Positions 13,143 through 27,023 of a stretch of DNA of 64,000 nt are shown here, in pieces. Source of the stretch: Rhododendron vialii. Taxonomy: Eukaryota; Streptophyta; Magnoliopsida; Ericales; Ericaceae. The position numbers and the translations under genes are program-made. The notes under the pieces were generated by a model, which was not told where the DNA came from, did no database searches, and saw nothing but the letters and a program-made list of their open reading frames with translations. The stretch is from positions 7,964,501 through 8,028,500 of the forward strand of contig NC_080559.1 of NCBI RefSeq assembly GCF_030253575.1, given 5' to 3'. Numbering within the stretch: position 1 is the first letter of the stretch; every line of letters begins with the position of its first letter.

Positions 13143-16100
13143 ATGGCTGCCACTTCTTCTTCTTCAACCTCACTTCCTCTCCGCAGAAACCTCCTCCATT
13201 TCCACTCCGACTTCCACTCTCTCTCTCCAACCCCTAAACCCATAAAAGCCCTTAAACTCAAAACCCAATTCCCACATGCTCCTGCTTCGTCTCTCCTCTT
13301 TCGCTCCCTTCTCATTCGAGCTTCCGCCTACACTCAGCAACAAGAAGGATTCGGGCACCCAATAGAGCAAGAATATGAGGACCAAATTCAGACAGAACGT
13401 AGACTGTACGTGGGAAATTTGCCGTACTCAATGACTTCTGCTGAATTGGGCGAAATCTTTGGCGAGGCCGGTGTTGTGAAATCTGTGACGGTTTGTTTCT
13501 GGGTTATCCCTTCTGAATCGTGTTTCAAGAATAAGGTTTTTTTAGGTTTTTTTTAGGGTAATTTCAAGAATAAGATTTTGTTTCTGGTTATCCTTAGTCG
13601 AGGTGCACGAAAGTTGTTCCGGACACTGAGTTATCAAAGAAAAAAGATCAAGATTTTTTTAGGGTATTATGAACTTAAGAGCGTTTGGACTAAATAGTAA
13701 TTTTTTTTTTTTTAATCTTTTCGTCATAGGTTTTAGCTGCGGAATCAAAAAATACGAAAATATAGACTAAGAATGCTTAAGACACTACTGTTTTTTATGA
13801 ACATTTTTCGTTTCTAGGGACCATTTTTCATCTTTGGGCTATGTTTCTATACTGTTGGTCTATTTCTATTCTTTGCCAGATGGACAATTAATCCAAAAAA
13901 ATTTGATCCGAATGTAGTAAAAATTAAGAGAAAGTAACTAAAAAGACTTGGTCCGCTGAAAAGAAATTTAGACCAAAGGGGGCCGTTAAAGATTTTAAAT
14001 ATATTTGGTGTGATTTTTTTGTAAGGCATGCTATAGTTTTTCATCACTTTGTTAGATACACTATGAAATATCATTTTTATCAAGTGAATGGAATTTAGAG
14101 CATCCAGATTTCCTTAGGAACGACCTATAGAGGGGCTCTTGTATTTAAGTGCTACTTTATCTCCAAATAAGAAAAAATAAACCCCACAAAGTTGAGCTGG
14201 GAAAAAAAAATCTCTCTTCTGAAAGGTCAAATAAGCTGAGAAGTCAATTAAGTGATCAAAAGTTGCTATGAAACAGCATATTCCAGCCTTTTTTTAAAGC
14301 AAATAAGTTACCTCATAAGTATTGATTTTTGTATTGTTCGGCTATTGTGTTTTGTTTTAGATTGTGTATGATCGAGTTACAGATAGAAGCCGGGGGTTTG
14401 CGTTTGTGAAGATGGGTAGTGTTGAAGAAGCAAAAGAGGCAATTCGGATGTATGATGGATCTGTAAGTGTGTACATTCCATTCACGTTACCATCTGTTGA
14501 TTCACTCAGAAAATTTTATAATGTAGAGAAAGGCAAATGAACGAGTGGGAGTTTCATGTGTAACCCAATTCGTGGAATTTTGGAACCCTTTTCAGAAAAT
14601 TTCAAAAGCTAAAAATCCTATAATCCATGAGTTGTGAGTTGCCAATTAGGAAGTTTTGATAAACTACTGACAATAGGATAGATTTTGATACCTATGACCC
14701 TCTAATAACTTGAAGTTTTTCTAAAATGAGGAAATACAGGCGTAAGTTTTAACTTCAAGTAAAATGCTGCAGATTGAATTTGAATCCTGAGTGTGCCTCT
14801 TATATCCTTCCATGAAACAACTAGATTTCGCTGATATTGAACGTAATCTGTGTAATATAATGTTTTAAGAACTGCAATTTGTACTCATCAAGAAAGTGTG
14901 GGTTTGTGTAATTGATTTGTTTATATGTGTGCGGTTGCATAGCTAGTGTCTACCCATGTAACTGCATTCCGCTGGTTGGGCATATCCGGGCTTTCTTTTT
15001 GCAGGATCTTAATATGAAGCAAACATCTATGTCTTTCCCCATTGTTGATTGAAGGTCATGCATGTTTTTCTCACTTCACAGTTGATGCAGTACAATGAAT
15101 TTCCTGATACTTGATGGATTGATGCAATTCATTGATTCCTTTAATCCAGTAGACATCTGCATGCTGGATATGGGTTTTTTTTTTTACCTCCTTAGTGACT
15201 AATGAGCCCCATACCAGGTCTGGTTGCAACCTCATGCACTGGTATCTTGCATAAAACCACCCAAAAACACGGCTTTCCCGATCCCCTATGTTGGTGAAAT
15301 TCCTTCTGGAATTCTGGTGAACTTCGGTGCAATAGTGAATTTTTTTTTTTTCTAGAAAACTCCAAAAATTGAGCATCCTGAATCGGGCAGTGCGTCACTG
15401 GTAAATTGGGCTTGAAGGTTCTTGTACTTCAATAACTGTACCCCATTAAAATTCCTAGACTTTTACCGAAGTCTAAAGCATTACTTCAGATTCTCATCCC
15501 TAGTGTGGCAGTGACCTTAATCCTTGTACGTTACTGAGTTTTTGTTCTTTTTGTGGTTATTATTGGTAATGTTGGAAATGGTCACAGCAAATTGGAGGCC
15601 GAACAGTGAAGGTAAACTTTCCAGAAGTGCCAAGGGGAGGCGAAAGGGAGGTAATGGAGCCAAGAATACGAACCAGCGACCAAGGCTTTGTAGACAGCCC
15701 TCACAAACTCTACGCAGGAAACCTCGGTTGGAATATCACTTCCCAAGGGCTTAGAGAAGCTTTTGAGGGCTACCCAGGTCTATTAAGTGCCAAGGTCATC
15801 TACGACAGGGACTCTGCAAGATCTCGAGGCTACGGATTTGTAACCTTTTCATCTGCTGAGGAGGTGGAATATGCCCTCAATGCTATGAATGGAATGGTAA
15901 GACTAACATGGGCAGTATAACTTGCTCAGTTTGGACTCTCTTATCTTGTGTTAAAAGTATTATTTTTATTCTAAGTGGTATTTTTAAACTTCTGTTCAAG
16001 TTTTGTTTCTTTTCGACTTCTTGTCTTGTGCATAATGGCTTGTTTTTGGCTTTTCTATTTATTTTAAAATTTTCGGTCAAGGCTTTCAATTTTTCAAGAA

Positions 16101-16612
16101 GAGGAGTCGAATATCAATACAGTAACTTTTTTCTTATTCCTTTCATCAAAACCAATAGAAGGATTATAAAACTTCGAAAGGAAACAGAATATCCAGAGAA
16201 AAAAGAAAAAGAAAAAGAAGCCATTATGGATAAGCTTGGCCAAACTCGGTGGATCTTTTGCTCTAATATCTCTATCCCTTTGTTGTAACAAATTGACACC
16301 CATGACCATATGTCATGGGGTTTGTGTGTTTCGAGATTCGACCACATTGTGCATCTGGCAATGCATCAGATAGAGGAACGTGTATATTTGAAGGCAGAGG
16401 ATTCCTCACCCATCTGCTGATACTTTTGTTTTTTTTTTTTTGTTTCCTTGATTACCTATCTATTTTTGTGGTACTATTGGAACTAGGAGTTGGAAGGGCG
16501 ACCCTTGCGGTTGAATCAAGCCGAGGAAAGAGCTCCTATTCCTCCAAGGCAAGCGAGAAATTCAGAAAACAGTTTTGGCGGCAGTGAAATGATTTCAAGT
16601 TTCAGCAACTAA
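13143..16612 (+). CDS. CP33: 33 kDa chloroplast ribonucleoprotein (two RRM domains)
   Basis: Four coding exons, all phase 0: 13143-13490, 14361-14462, 15588-15896 and 16487-16612, giving 294 residues. The N-terminus is Ser/Thr/Leu-rich and basic, like a chloroplast transit peptide. RRM1 has RNP2 LYVGNL (88-93) and RNP1 RGFAFVKM (127-134); RRM2 has LYAGNL (191-196) and RGYGFVTF (230-237). The linker phrase QIGGRTVKVNFPEVPRGG is characteristic of CP33. Such proteins bind and stabilise plastid mRNAs in the stroma and support their processing. An in-frame ATG at 13,131 would add four residues. The last exon must be read from 16,487 (ELEGRPLRLNQAEE); a longer frame over the same bases is a shadow. 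The acidic linker before RRM1 seems shorter than in the Arabidopsis protein as I recall it. Donor 1 is ACG/GTTTGT, slightly weak. Confidence 0.93.
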
Positions 16613-17005
16613 GGAGGAAAATCGACTGGATTAGATGCTTTGGTTGTTCTTGATTTTATGATGGAGAGTTCCAAAGATGTGAGCTAAATTGGTGCTTCAC
16701 AAAATTGAGTTTCCAATTGGTCTCTGCAGATTGAGCAAGAAATCAAGAAAATGTGTTTTAACCAGATGGCATTATTAATTGGAGCTGCTTATTGTAATTT
16801 GGTAGTTTGAGGTGTAACTACTCTTTGTTATATTGGGATTGAGTTCTAATTGCAGCTCCAAACATGTCGTGTGAGGTACTAATATGTCGATACCAGTATG
16901 ACCAAATAGATCTGTTCAGTATTCTTGCAATCTTCTGGACTTGTTTACTATCTGAATTTAACATGGCCTGCAATTAGCCAATAAGCAACAATATGCGGGT
17001 GAGTG

Positions 17006-17058
<53 letters not shown>

Positions 17059-17602
17059 GAATTTTCTCTCGGCAGTATGTTCATTTCTGTATATTACAGA
17101 CGACGATTGTTAGAAATTGACAGCTGGTCTTCCATTGGAGCCATGTTGCCTCTGCTTCGAATAGTTTTTGAGAAGTCAAGGAGACTAGGTGTAACCAAAA
17201 AAGATGAAGCAAATCTTTTCTACGATGTATTAGGAATCAACAATAATGCCAAAATTGGAATTTTGTGTCATGGGAAAAAAAAACTCAGCACTGGTTTCAA
17301 GCTTGGCCTCTATTGGCTAACCAAGGAAAAGCCGAATTCACAACACACGCAGAAGCAATCTCAGACAAGAATGACAACGACAATTTCCAAAACTGATCAC
17401 TTACCTGAAAAATCAACTTACAACAGTTCCCATTTCCAAAACAGCTTGAAGTTTCATATCCGCGAATATAATTTCATTTTCTATGCCATGTATCACATTA
17501 AGAAGAATAAAATTGTGACTCCTTTTCTTACTCAAAAACAAGGAGAACATAAAAAAATGTGACCCAAAAAGAAAAGTTCTTTCACCAGCGAGGTGCATGC
17601 TT
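16613..17602. other. tail-to-tail spacer between CP33 and TATDN1 with (GA)n tract
   Basis: The two genes converge across about 990 bp. A (GA)n microsatellite of about 46 bp occupies 17,009-17,054. A long open frame that starts through this tract is a repeat artefact. Nothing else is identified. Confidence 0.6.
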
Positions 17603-20600
17603 TCACTCGGTACCGTGACCACCAGAAAGAATAGCATCTGCCGCAGAGTCCAAGTCATGAGGAAAGAAAACCCTGCATGACAGCTTTATCATGTAGAGAA
17701 ACAACAAAAATCCCCAGGGAACAAAATAGGAGACAACCTTAATTGCAATGCATCAGGAGCTATGAAGCACAAATACTTTTAAAAGATAGTCGTATTGGTG
17801 TGGTACCTGTATTGAGTTTATCCGATAATCCTGGGATACTCATGGAGACATATCTGATACTTTCTAAACATTCCCATTATTTGAGAGTAATTTTCTTTGA
17901 CTTAAGAAGTAACGAATCTATTATGCCCTATAAACATATCCATAATTTGGAATTAATTTTGTGATTTAATAAGTATCAGACACTTTTCCGATTCTCAGAG
18001 TTACATATCCGAACTTTTCTCAAATTGGTAGTGAAAGTAAAATATACAACAATTCACAACCGGCTGGGGCTCACTAAAACTCATTTTACAACAATGTTGA
18101 GAGCCCACCCAAAGCCAAACCTTCACTTGTTATCCATCTAATATGCACCCATTCTCTCTTCACCTATTATGGGCCGAAACTCTAATTGCTAACCACCACT
18201 CAAACCCACTCCCCGACCCCGTGAACCAGTCACCCCACGAACAAGAAAGTTCTTCCCTCCAATTGCCTTTTGTGGGTATGTATTTGTGGTCTGTGTGTCT
18301 TTGGTGATGGGTCAAAATCAGAGGTGATGTCTGTGTAAGTGGTTGGCCAAAATGAATGGTGGGCTGATGGTTTGCCACCTTGCTGGATCAATGCTGGTTC
18401 ATACTGGATTTATTAGAGGTGTTTGTAACATGCATAGAGTTCAGGTTAGCATGGGAAGAAATTATCGACCCCCGTTGACTACATATGGTGTCCTATGTTA
18501 CATGGATCCTTCATTTTGGCTCAAGCACCCCTGTGGATGTGTCCGACACCCGTATCCTTTTGGACACTCGGATCCTCTAATTGTTAAGATACTTAGAGAA
18601 AAGGACTATCAAATTAGCTAGAAAACCAAAATTTCGAGTATTTCACATAGACAAGAAATAGGGAAATAGCAAAAACATAATTTTCTTAACCCTTTCTTGT
18701 TTAACTACATTTGTAAACATAGTTTACAGTACATAATTTGAGAAAATTATGCAATATATAATAGAAAAAAGAGTTCAGGACGTGTCCCCGTACCCGTACC
18801 CAAGTTGGGGACACATATCCACATATCCTAAGATTTAAATTTAGGAAGGTCCAACACTTGAACTCGCACCCGCACCCGATACTTGCACCGAGTCCATGTA
18901 ACATAAATGGTGTCTAGAAATTAGTATGGGAAGAAATTAAAGGGCTACAAAATTTCTGCATACATATGAGATCATAACAAAATTATTGGTTGTTTTAGTA
19001 GGATCAAATTGCGTTGGTAGTGCCTTTAGGCATAGGTTATAGCTAGTAGCCCAGTATCCTGCATTTTGAGAATTTTTGAATTGACGAAGCCTTATTAAGT
19101 CATAAGTTCATAACTGTGTAGATGAGTGGATCCAAACTTTATATACTTCATACACTAGCTTCTAGCTTATCAAATCCCTAATTCCTATATCGGTTTCTCA
19201 TCATTAACTTATCCGTAGTATCATCCTACAAACATAAACAACAAATTTTACATTCGTTGGCATACACATATTCTATCGCTATCCTGCTTCATCAGTCACC
19301 ATGTAGAGACAAGGTAGAAACCTAGCCCATTATACAAACTACGATTATAATTCTATAGTTCGCATATCTTTTCATCATTTGTTGGAGTAGAAAATCACAA
19401 TCGCTCAATGAAAAATATCAAATACTAAACTTTTCTCATAGCTACTGGTTAACCTCTTTAAAGGTTAACTACTCAAACGAACACAACAAAAGTTGAAACA
19501 ATTAACTGTATTAAGTACCTGCATGTATTGTGATACAAGGTCTTGCTCAGCTGATCCATGTCAGCAATACCTCTACAACCAGCAACCACCTCAAGGACTT
19601 GCCTGGAGACAATGGTCATGTAGTTCAATTACAAAAATTCGAGGCAATCAAACTCTAGAACATGCCATCCTTAAATGAACTGCCTTGCATTCAGCGGGGA
19701 TGAACTTTAAAGATCAAAATCCCAAGCATACCATTAAAAATTGATTCTATATTTTCAAAAATTAGCAGATCATGTCTATCAATTACAGAAATCAGAGATT
19801 GCAGTTAAAAGTAGGTCTTCCAGACAACTTATGATAGTCAGATGTCATCTATTGTGACATAAAGTACGTCATTTCTACATGACAAGCTTTACAATGTGTC
19901 CCGACAACGTTACAACAGTAACTCGAGTTTGGTCAGAATGAAATTCCATCAATACCCAAATCCTGTGATAACATCTTCTCCATTCACTTTTGTTAGTACC
20001 TTTTGGAAGCTCTAACTTTTTAAGGAAACAAGCAACGAATGTGTGGAAGTACTTCAATTTCAATCTCAAAGCATTAAATCCAACAACCCCCTTTCATTGA
20101 AATTTGTGAATGTAACTTATGAGGAATAGGTTTGGAAATCTAAACAATTTCCCCTTCGACTTCCCAAAGAGGACCAATATTTTTGGAAGTCCCAATATAG
20201 AATGACTGACAATAAGGACAAAGAAAGTAGATAACAGCATAGCACAAAATAACAAGCCCTAGACGCTGAAGCTGGGTCTTAAAAGATCTTGAGTGAGCCC
20301 ATAAACCAGGGGCACCAATATGTTGTGTCAATTAGGATATGCACGCACACATGCAATCTAATGAATCTAGATAACCACTTATTCCGGAGGAAATAACCAT
20401 TTGTTCTTCTTACACCGTCTTGTGCACCAGCAGGGACACAGTCACACAGCTACACAGAAGAATTTGAATAATGGAACTGTAGTTCACCATTGCCAAGCCT
20501 CTGAATCATTTCAAAAGTAGGCCAACACCCTTAAACCAAGTAGGCCCCTCATACCAGTCAATTTTAAAAGCAAAAAGCTACGTATCAAACAATATAAGAT

Positions 20601-23600
20601 GCCGTTTTCTGTATGGCTCTACGCAAACATTTTTACTCACCGTACTAAACAAGGCTCGTTGCGACCTTTAACAATGCAGTCTTGATCGTACTTTTCTTTC
20701 TTCTTAGAAGGCCACAAAGATTTAACAAAATGACCCCCGGCATGAGTGTTCTTGATTTCACAGTATGGAGAATCTGTCTCAATCATCATTCTCTCAACAG
20801 GAATGCATTTTACAACTTCAAGGTTCTCAGGGGTCTTTAGAGAGCAGCCATTTATACCTATTATTATGGAGTCATTGAATATCTCAAAAAAAAAGGGCAA
20901 ATAAAAAATAAGGAGACATTCAAAATATGATATCTCAAAAAGGGAATACAACAAAATAAGGAAACCTTAATGCTAAATGAAAAGCTTGGAGATAAGCATT
21001 GGAGTCAAAAGGATTTATGATTAGTATGAGTAAAACGGAGTATATGGAATACAAGTTTAGTGGTATGGAACGTAAGTTTAGTGGTAGTCAAGGTGCTACT
21101 GTTGACAACGTGAGATAGAGTGACCCTCCAAAATCAGGAAGCGAGCATTTTAAGTATCTTGACTCAGTTGTTAGCAGAGATGGAGAGATTACGGAGGATG
21201 TGGCGCATAGACTTACAAGTTGGATGGCTCAAGTGGCAAAGTGGTTCAGGCTTGTTGCGTGAGTGCATGATACCCACAAAGTTGAAGGGGAAATTCTACC
21301 ATACATATATGAGACCAGCCATGTTATATGGCACGCAGTGTTGGGCTACTCATAAATAACATGCAAGTAAGATGAGTGTAATTGACATGCAAGTCCCGTA
21401 AGACTTTGCGAGATAGAATTAGAAACGAAAACCTTCATGGGATGGTAGGGGTAGCACCGAGAAGATGAAACAAAGAAATTATGCGACCGACCTATACTAG
21501 CAAAATCGTAAGGTAAATTTTAGAGAAAATTATACGACTAAGGACAACCCGTAAATAAAACGAGTGCAGCTGAATGGAGAATATAAAGGTGGATGTGGGG
21601 GGTAGAGAATTCAAAATGAAAATACCCGGAAATAGTAGGGATTGCACCAATTGGAGATAAATACAGAGAAAATAGACAAAGGTGGTTTGGATAAAGATCG
21701 AAGACCAGTGGATGCCCATAGATGATGAAGTCAGCAAGGGTATGAATTTGTTGAATTGAATTGAACATACAACTTTCAATAGAGCAGAATAATGGGAAAA
21801 AAATGTGCATAAAGTTATAAACAATTGATTGGGACATAAAGCTTAGTTCGGTTTTGTTCGGTTAGGCAAAAGATTCAGGAACATCTTAGTATATAAAACA
21901 CAAGACTGCAACTGAGATCAACTCTAAATTAAAGTTACAATGAACAAATGGTTTTCACCTATGAACAGGGTACTGAATGAGAGAACCTTGTTACAGTCTT
22001 CTGCACTGCCAGTGAATGAATGGACAACCCCAGCACTGAACCTGTCAGACATATTGGAAATTGATCAAGTGGATGAATTTGGTACATTTTCATCAAGGAA
22101 TAACAGCTGCATAAAATAAACTGAAATTTAATACTTGGAGCTTTTCCTCCTCATACTAATTCACCAAAATGGAAAGCAACGTTCAGGGGAAAGGAAACAT
22201 AGAACATGGTTTATGCAGTTAGTAAGAGTCTGCTAATTGTACAGCGATTTTCTTCCAATCTCAAAGTATCATTCTCTATAAATTTTATTTTTAGAAAGAC
22301 CTTTACAGGAAAGAAATTCAAAATTTCACAGTACCCACTTTCCATTTCTCTCCTCTAGAAAATTTCATTTTACTTTTGCACTAACCTGTTTTTCTAACAT
22401 CATACTTGTACCATCTTTATCCACATGGTACAGAAGTGACTCACTCTGACCTACCATTGTCAATTTCAATTTCCAATATTTCCATTTCACGCAATAGGGT
22501 TTAGGTTTCCCTTTGATACACATTACACACAATCATGAAGAAAAATTCATTCTTAGTTGGCATGTCAGTAGACTTCTTGGAAATGCAGAAGGTAGAGGGG
22601 GCAGAAGGGGGAGAGGAGAAGACAAGGGCCACATCCCAAATCCCAAAGACAATGAGACCTCATTTTCAGTTGTACCAATAAAAAACACAATGAGAACAAG
22701 ACAAGGACCAAAGCCTTTGATTAATGGGCTATAAAGAAGATAAGAATGAGCATCTTAATCCTATAAGGAAAGAACTCACAAGATCACTAATTAAACTATA
22801 ACGAACAAGAAATTAAATACTACATCTTCAAAGAACAGTAGTCAATAAAATTGTAAATATAGAAATTGTTGCCCATGTGCACAAATAATGTTCTGCATCA
22901 CTTCTGCCTAGAGTGCATACTGTCTTTTCTTGTGACTCATAAGGTTCCCTTGTACAATATCACTTCCTATTGAGGCAAGAATGACATTAATTTACGCTTC
23001 TGGCATTCAGTCTTCTTAACAAATGTAAACACTTCTACCAGTTAGGTTAGTCCTCTACCTTTTTTGAATTTTGTCCGGAATGGTTTTTCTTGGTCTCTTA
23101 TATAATCTCAAACTCCTTAGTGAAGTTAAACCATATGGCAATCCAGAAGAACTACATTGCTATATTAGAGCAGAGTGATGCTCAGTGACTACACGATTTT
23201 GAATTGATTTTTTGAAATTGATATAGTCTCGAAAATATAAGGTCCGTAGATATCACCTGTCTTTATTACGCTCAAGAATGTTGCAGAAATCTTCGGCTGC
23301 TGCTCGCATATGAAGAAACATCGGGAGCTTCGTGAGATATGCTAATTCAAACTGCTTCTCAAAATATCTAGTTCAAAACACAGAAACTTGATAAATGCAG
23401 GACCATAACCATTCGAATAGAATTGGGAAATACACAAATGTGAAGACATACAATATATGCTTACTAAAGTTTTTCAAGCAAGACATTCTCAATAAAGAAA
23501 ACAGTTACTCTGAGCAATTACATACTTCTTTTGAAGATCAGATGGGCAAAAGTGAAGTCTGTCATAGTCCAATCCACATTCACCAATTGCAACAACCTTG

Positions 23601-26318
23601 AACGAAGAAATATTAGAGATACAGCATTAAAACATACCTAAGAAAAAGCATCTAACAACACCATGAAACGAAAACATCTTATACTCTTTACACGTTCCAG
23701 AAAATATAAGAGTATTATTAACAAACCCACTTCTCATCTGAACTGTGGAACTCATTGATAAACACGACTTGTGAAGCAACGACATGTTGCATAAATCTTT
23801 CTGTGAAAAAGCACCGAAATTTGAAATGCATACCTTCCCTTTCTCTGCACCCTTTTTAGCCAACGACAGAAGTTCCTGAAAATGCTTTTCTGGATCCCCA
23901 CTCTCGTCAAATTCCTGACAAACAACACCCGCAATTACACAGATATACAGATTACAGATGCACCTCCATCTATATACATTTACGGGTAGAAAATGTAAGT
24001 CCCGGGAAACAAATACCCACTTTGCATCTTGTTGGGTGCACACCAACGGTACAGAAAAGCCTTGCTGCCATGAATAAAAAACTGCCACGATTAGCCAACC
24101 CAATTAGCTCAGAAAAAGAATGGTCAAGATGGGGAACCAAGTTTGGATAAAGGCAATGTCCGGACAGACCATCTGTTGCTGCAATGGCAAGAGCTTCCTT
24201 TGATTCCTCAAGTGACCCACCAGTGACCTGCAACATAAACCTAGACTGAACTGTAGTGCTGTATGTGTTAAAAGAAAAAACTGAAGAGCTGGAGTCTATG
24301 CTACTATCTCGCGTGTACAAAAGCTGAATGATTCCATCAGATCTACAAGATAAGTAGATAACCAATAATCATTGAACTTTTCCAAAGTTTTTCATAGCAT
24401 TTGTGGCCAAAATAAATGAAATAAACAAAATCGAATATTGAACTATTTGCCCCTTCTTGTACCGACACAGAAATATGGTAAGCGAAGCATCCTTTTCAAT
24501 TTGATATTCTTAAAATCAGTTTTCCGTATTTTAGATGGTTACCCGTAGAAAGGAAGAAAAGTGGTGGTGGTGGAGTGGCCTTTCAACTCAAGAAAACAAG
24601 TACCAGAGACGGCTCAAAAATATTGAAAACCTCATTCTTGCTTTTTTTAAATGCAATATGGGCTCTTGTTTTCTTTCCTTCTTCTCCACATAAGTCAATT
24701 TCTTCTGTTGATGCTTTTATTTGAGTATATTCTGTTCATACAAAAAATTATCAAAAAAGTAACTTTCAAGTATGATATGCTGATGACATTTCTCAAATAA
24801 CAGTTTAGTCTTCATGCTTGTGTCTTTTAAAAGTGAAAGACTCAGATGTCATTCTTGGAGTATATCAGTAACATTAATGAGAGTGCTAAAATTCCTAATG
24901 ATTAAATTCTTTATTTCCGTTTCGCATTCCTTTTGTTCAGTTTTATTTACTTATCTATCGGACCTATACATGTTTATGAGTTATGAGGAGAAACTAAGTC
25001 GGATATAAATCTTCTTATTCAGTTGGCTTGAGGCATTTGTCTTATTGCCCATGTGTCTAGAGAAACTTAAACAGAAAAACTGCGCCACAAGAAAGATAAT
25101 AGATTGTTCTTTGCATTTAAAAGGCAAGAAAGACGTTTTAAACGTAAAATCGACAGGTGACTACATAAATAGAAAAGGATAGGTTATATTTTCCCCAACG
25201 GCCTCAAAAACTTTTGGGTGCATCTGTTGTTCTAGTTTTTACGGCCATTCCACACATTCCTCCTTTTCTCCAAGTAATCAGCCAATTATTGTGACCAAAC
25301 TTATTTGCAAAATACCAAATTAAGAATGCTATGTTAATTCTCTTTCGTATGTCTACAAACAATAAGCAAAATTTGGCCGCCGCTACTCCATCGTCACCAA
25401 CGTGTGGCTGCCGGTGGGTTGCGTTCATGGTTGTGGTTCTGGTTAGTATCTCGAGGTCATCGGAGGTCCGTGATTTGTGGCTGTGGTCACAGTGGTTTTA
25501 CCAGTGACGGATAAGGACAGTTTTATGATGTCATGTGATTTTTTCCCCCTTTTTTCTATTTACTTTTTCAATCGGATTTCAATCGAAGCTTATGGCGAAG
25601 TCTGTGTTTTTGGCTGGGAAAGGTTGGTCTCGTTTGGGGTATAGCCATTGGGCTGAGACCCCACAGTTGCTCGGTTCCCTGTCTATGGACGCGTCTTCTA
25701 CTTGATGTATTTTGATTGAGGCTAATAATATCATTTGTTATCGTTTAGGCAAAAAAAAATTACATTTATCCAATGCCCAAAAATAGATCACATTCACAGA
25801 TAAGTTAAAAAATACTAATATACTACTAGATGCTTCTTTGTTCCTGCAATTTACAGACCAGAAGCCTAAATTACCATGGAGCTCATATGAGGCGCGAATA
25901 AACTATAAAAGATACAGTAAAAAGAAAAAAAAGACTTACAATGATTCTATCAACCCCAGCACTCCAAGCCCTGCTCAAAACTGCTGCAATATCCGGCTTG
26001 TGGCATTGTTTCCCATGGTATAAACCCTTGAACATGCCATCTGCATTTGGGTTTGATTGAGTGCAAAATCAAGAGGGAAAAAAACCCAATAAATCGATAC
26101 GTGAAACAGTTGTGGTGAGTTAAGTTTTGGGTTGAATTAGACTGACCTGTGAAGTTCACGGCTATGTCTACTACAGAGAGCGAGCGAGAGAGAGAGAGAG
26201 ATTAGCAGTTAGTCCCATTTGGTGCTCAACCTACACAAGTGTGTTACAGAAAGAAAAAGTAAAAAAAAAAAAAAAAAAAAACCTAGATTTACTTGCCTAT
26301 CATTCGAGGTGTTGCCAT
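17603..26318 (-). CDS. TATDN1: TatD-family metal-dependent deoxyribonuclease (TATDN1-like)
   Basis: Twelve coding exons on the minus strand: 26318-26297, 26167-26147, 26040-25940, 24227-24170, 24064-24021, 23914-23834, 23596-23526, 23367-23257, 22041-21959, 20857-20641, 19602-19519 and 17672-17603. Phases agree at every junction; the product has 320 residues. TatD proteins are TIM-barrel metal-dependent 3'-5' exonucleases linked to DNA repair and to nuclear DNA breakdown. Family motifs are present: DIAVNFTD at the start (8-15), [10 protein letters not shown] with E115, FLHMR with H152, VVHSF with H177 and IETDSPYC with D226. Length fits the family. Intron 1 uses a GC donor (AG/GCAAGT) and exon 2 is only 21 nt. 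A LINE fragment lies in intron 9. Start choice: the ATG at 26,318 is the only one giving the conserved RMIDIAVNFTD N-terminus. Confidence 0.93.
21000..21750 (+). mobile_element. RTE-type LINE fragment, antisense in TATDN1 intron 9
   Basis: Forward-strand translation gives, with breaks, phrases typical of the C-terminal part of plant RTE-clade reverse transcriptases: [34 protein letters not shown] and, about 350 bp further on, [18 protein letters not shown]. Stops and a displaced middle section show it is dead; extra sequence around 21,440-21,620 separates the conserved phrases. Boundaries are approximate. It runs opposite to the host gene. Confidence 0.75.
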
Positions 26319-26491
26319 GGTCGAGCTTCCAGTTAGCTAGAGAGACACTCGAGTCTTCTCTTTATCACGTCTGGGAAACACGGGCACGGTGAGAACAAAG
26401 AAAGAGAGAGAGAGAGAGAAACACAGGGGGTTGAGTTTTGTTCGTCCTCGGCTAACATGGACAACGTTATTTTCTTTTTTATTAGTTAAAA

Positions 26492-26590
26492 TAATATGTA
26501 CTTCACTGCAAAAAAAAATGATGTCATGCTTATTAAAAAATATATATTATATAAAAAATATGACACCATTTTATAGTGAAGTACACATTA
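26492..26590. repeat. small imperfect inverted repeat
   Basis: TAATATGTACTTCACT on the left and AGTGAAGTACACATTA on the right are near complements, with ATGATGTCAT and ATGACACCAT forming an inner pair. This is a roughly 100-bp hairpin in the TATDN1 upstream region. It may be a tiny MITE; no target duplication was found. Confidence 0.5.
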
Positions 26591-27023
26591 CAAAATTGCA
26601 CTCAAACACAGGCATTGAGAAGAAAGAAAATAGGTTTTCAAAATGAAAAGAGAAAATAGGGAAAAATTCACTATAGCCCCTTGTGGTTTGATACATATTC
26701 GGTTTTACCCCTTTACATACACACATTAGAATGTGTAGTGTGTATGGGACCCACCACTCATGTGAATTGTGGGTATGTGTTTGGGTGTGAATATGGGTAT
26801 AGTTCTAGCACCATTGTTTCCCATCCGATTTGACAAAAAATAAAAATGACAATAACAATCTCTTATCTCTCTCATTATTTTCCTTTTTTTCTTCTTCCTC
26901 ATCTCTTCGTTCTATGTTCCTCCCCTTCTCTCAGTACGTGTGTGTAAGCAAAGATAATCGGAACAAGCCATATACACGCAATGCAAAAAATATGCATAAA
27001 AGCATTAGTCGAATGTCATTTAA

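Noticed and set aside
16315-16587. alternative frame for the end of CP33
   Set aside because: The frame from 16,487 gives the conserved RRM2 end (ELEGRPLRLNQAEE) with a matching splice phase; this one does not.
16993-17562. 189-codon frame beginning [13 protein letters not shown]
   Set aside because: It starts inside a (GA)n microsatellite, continues through AT-rich spacer and has no family motif.
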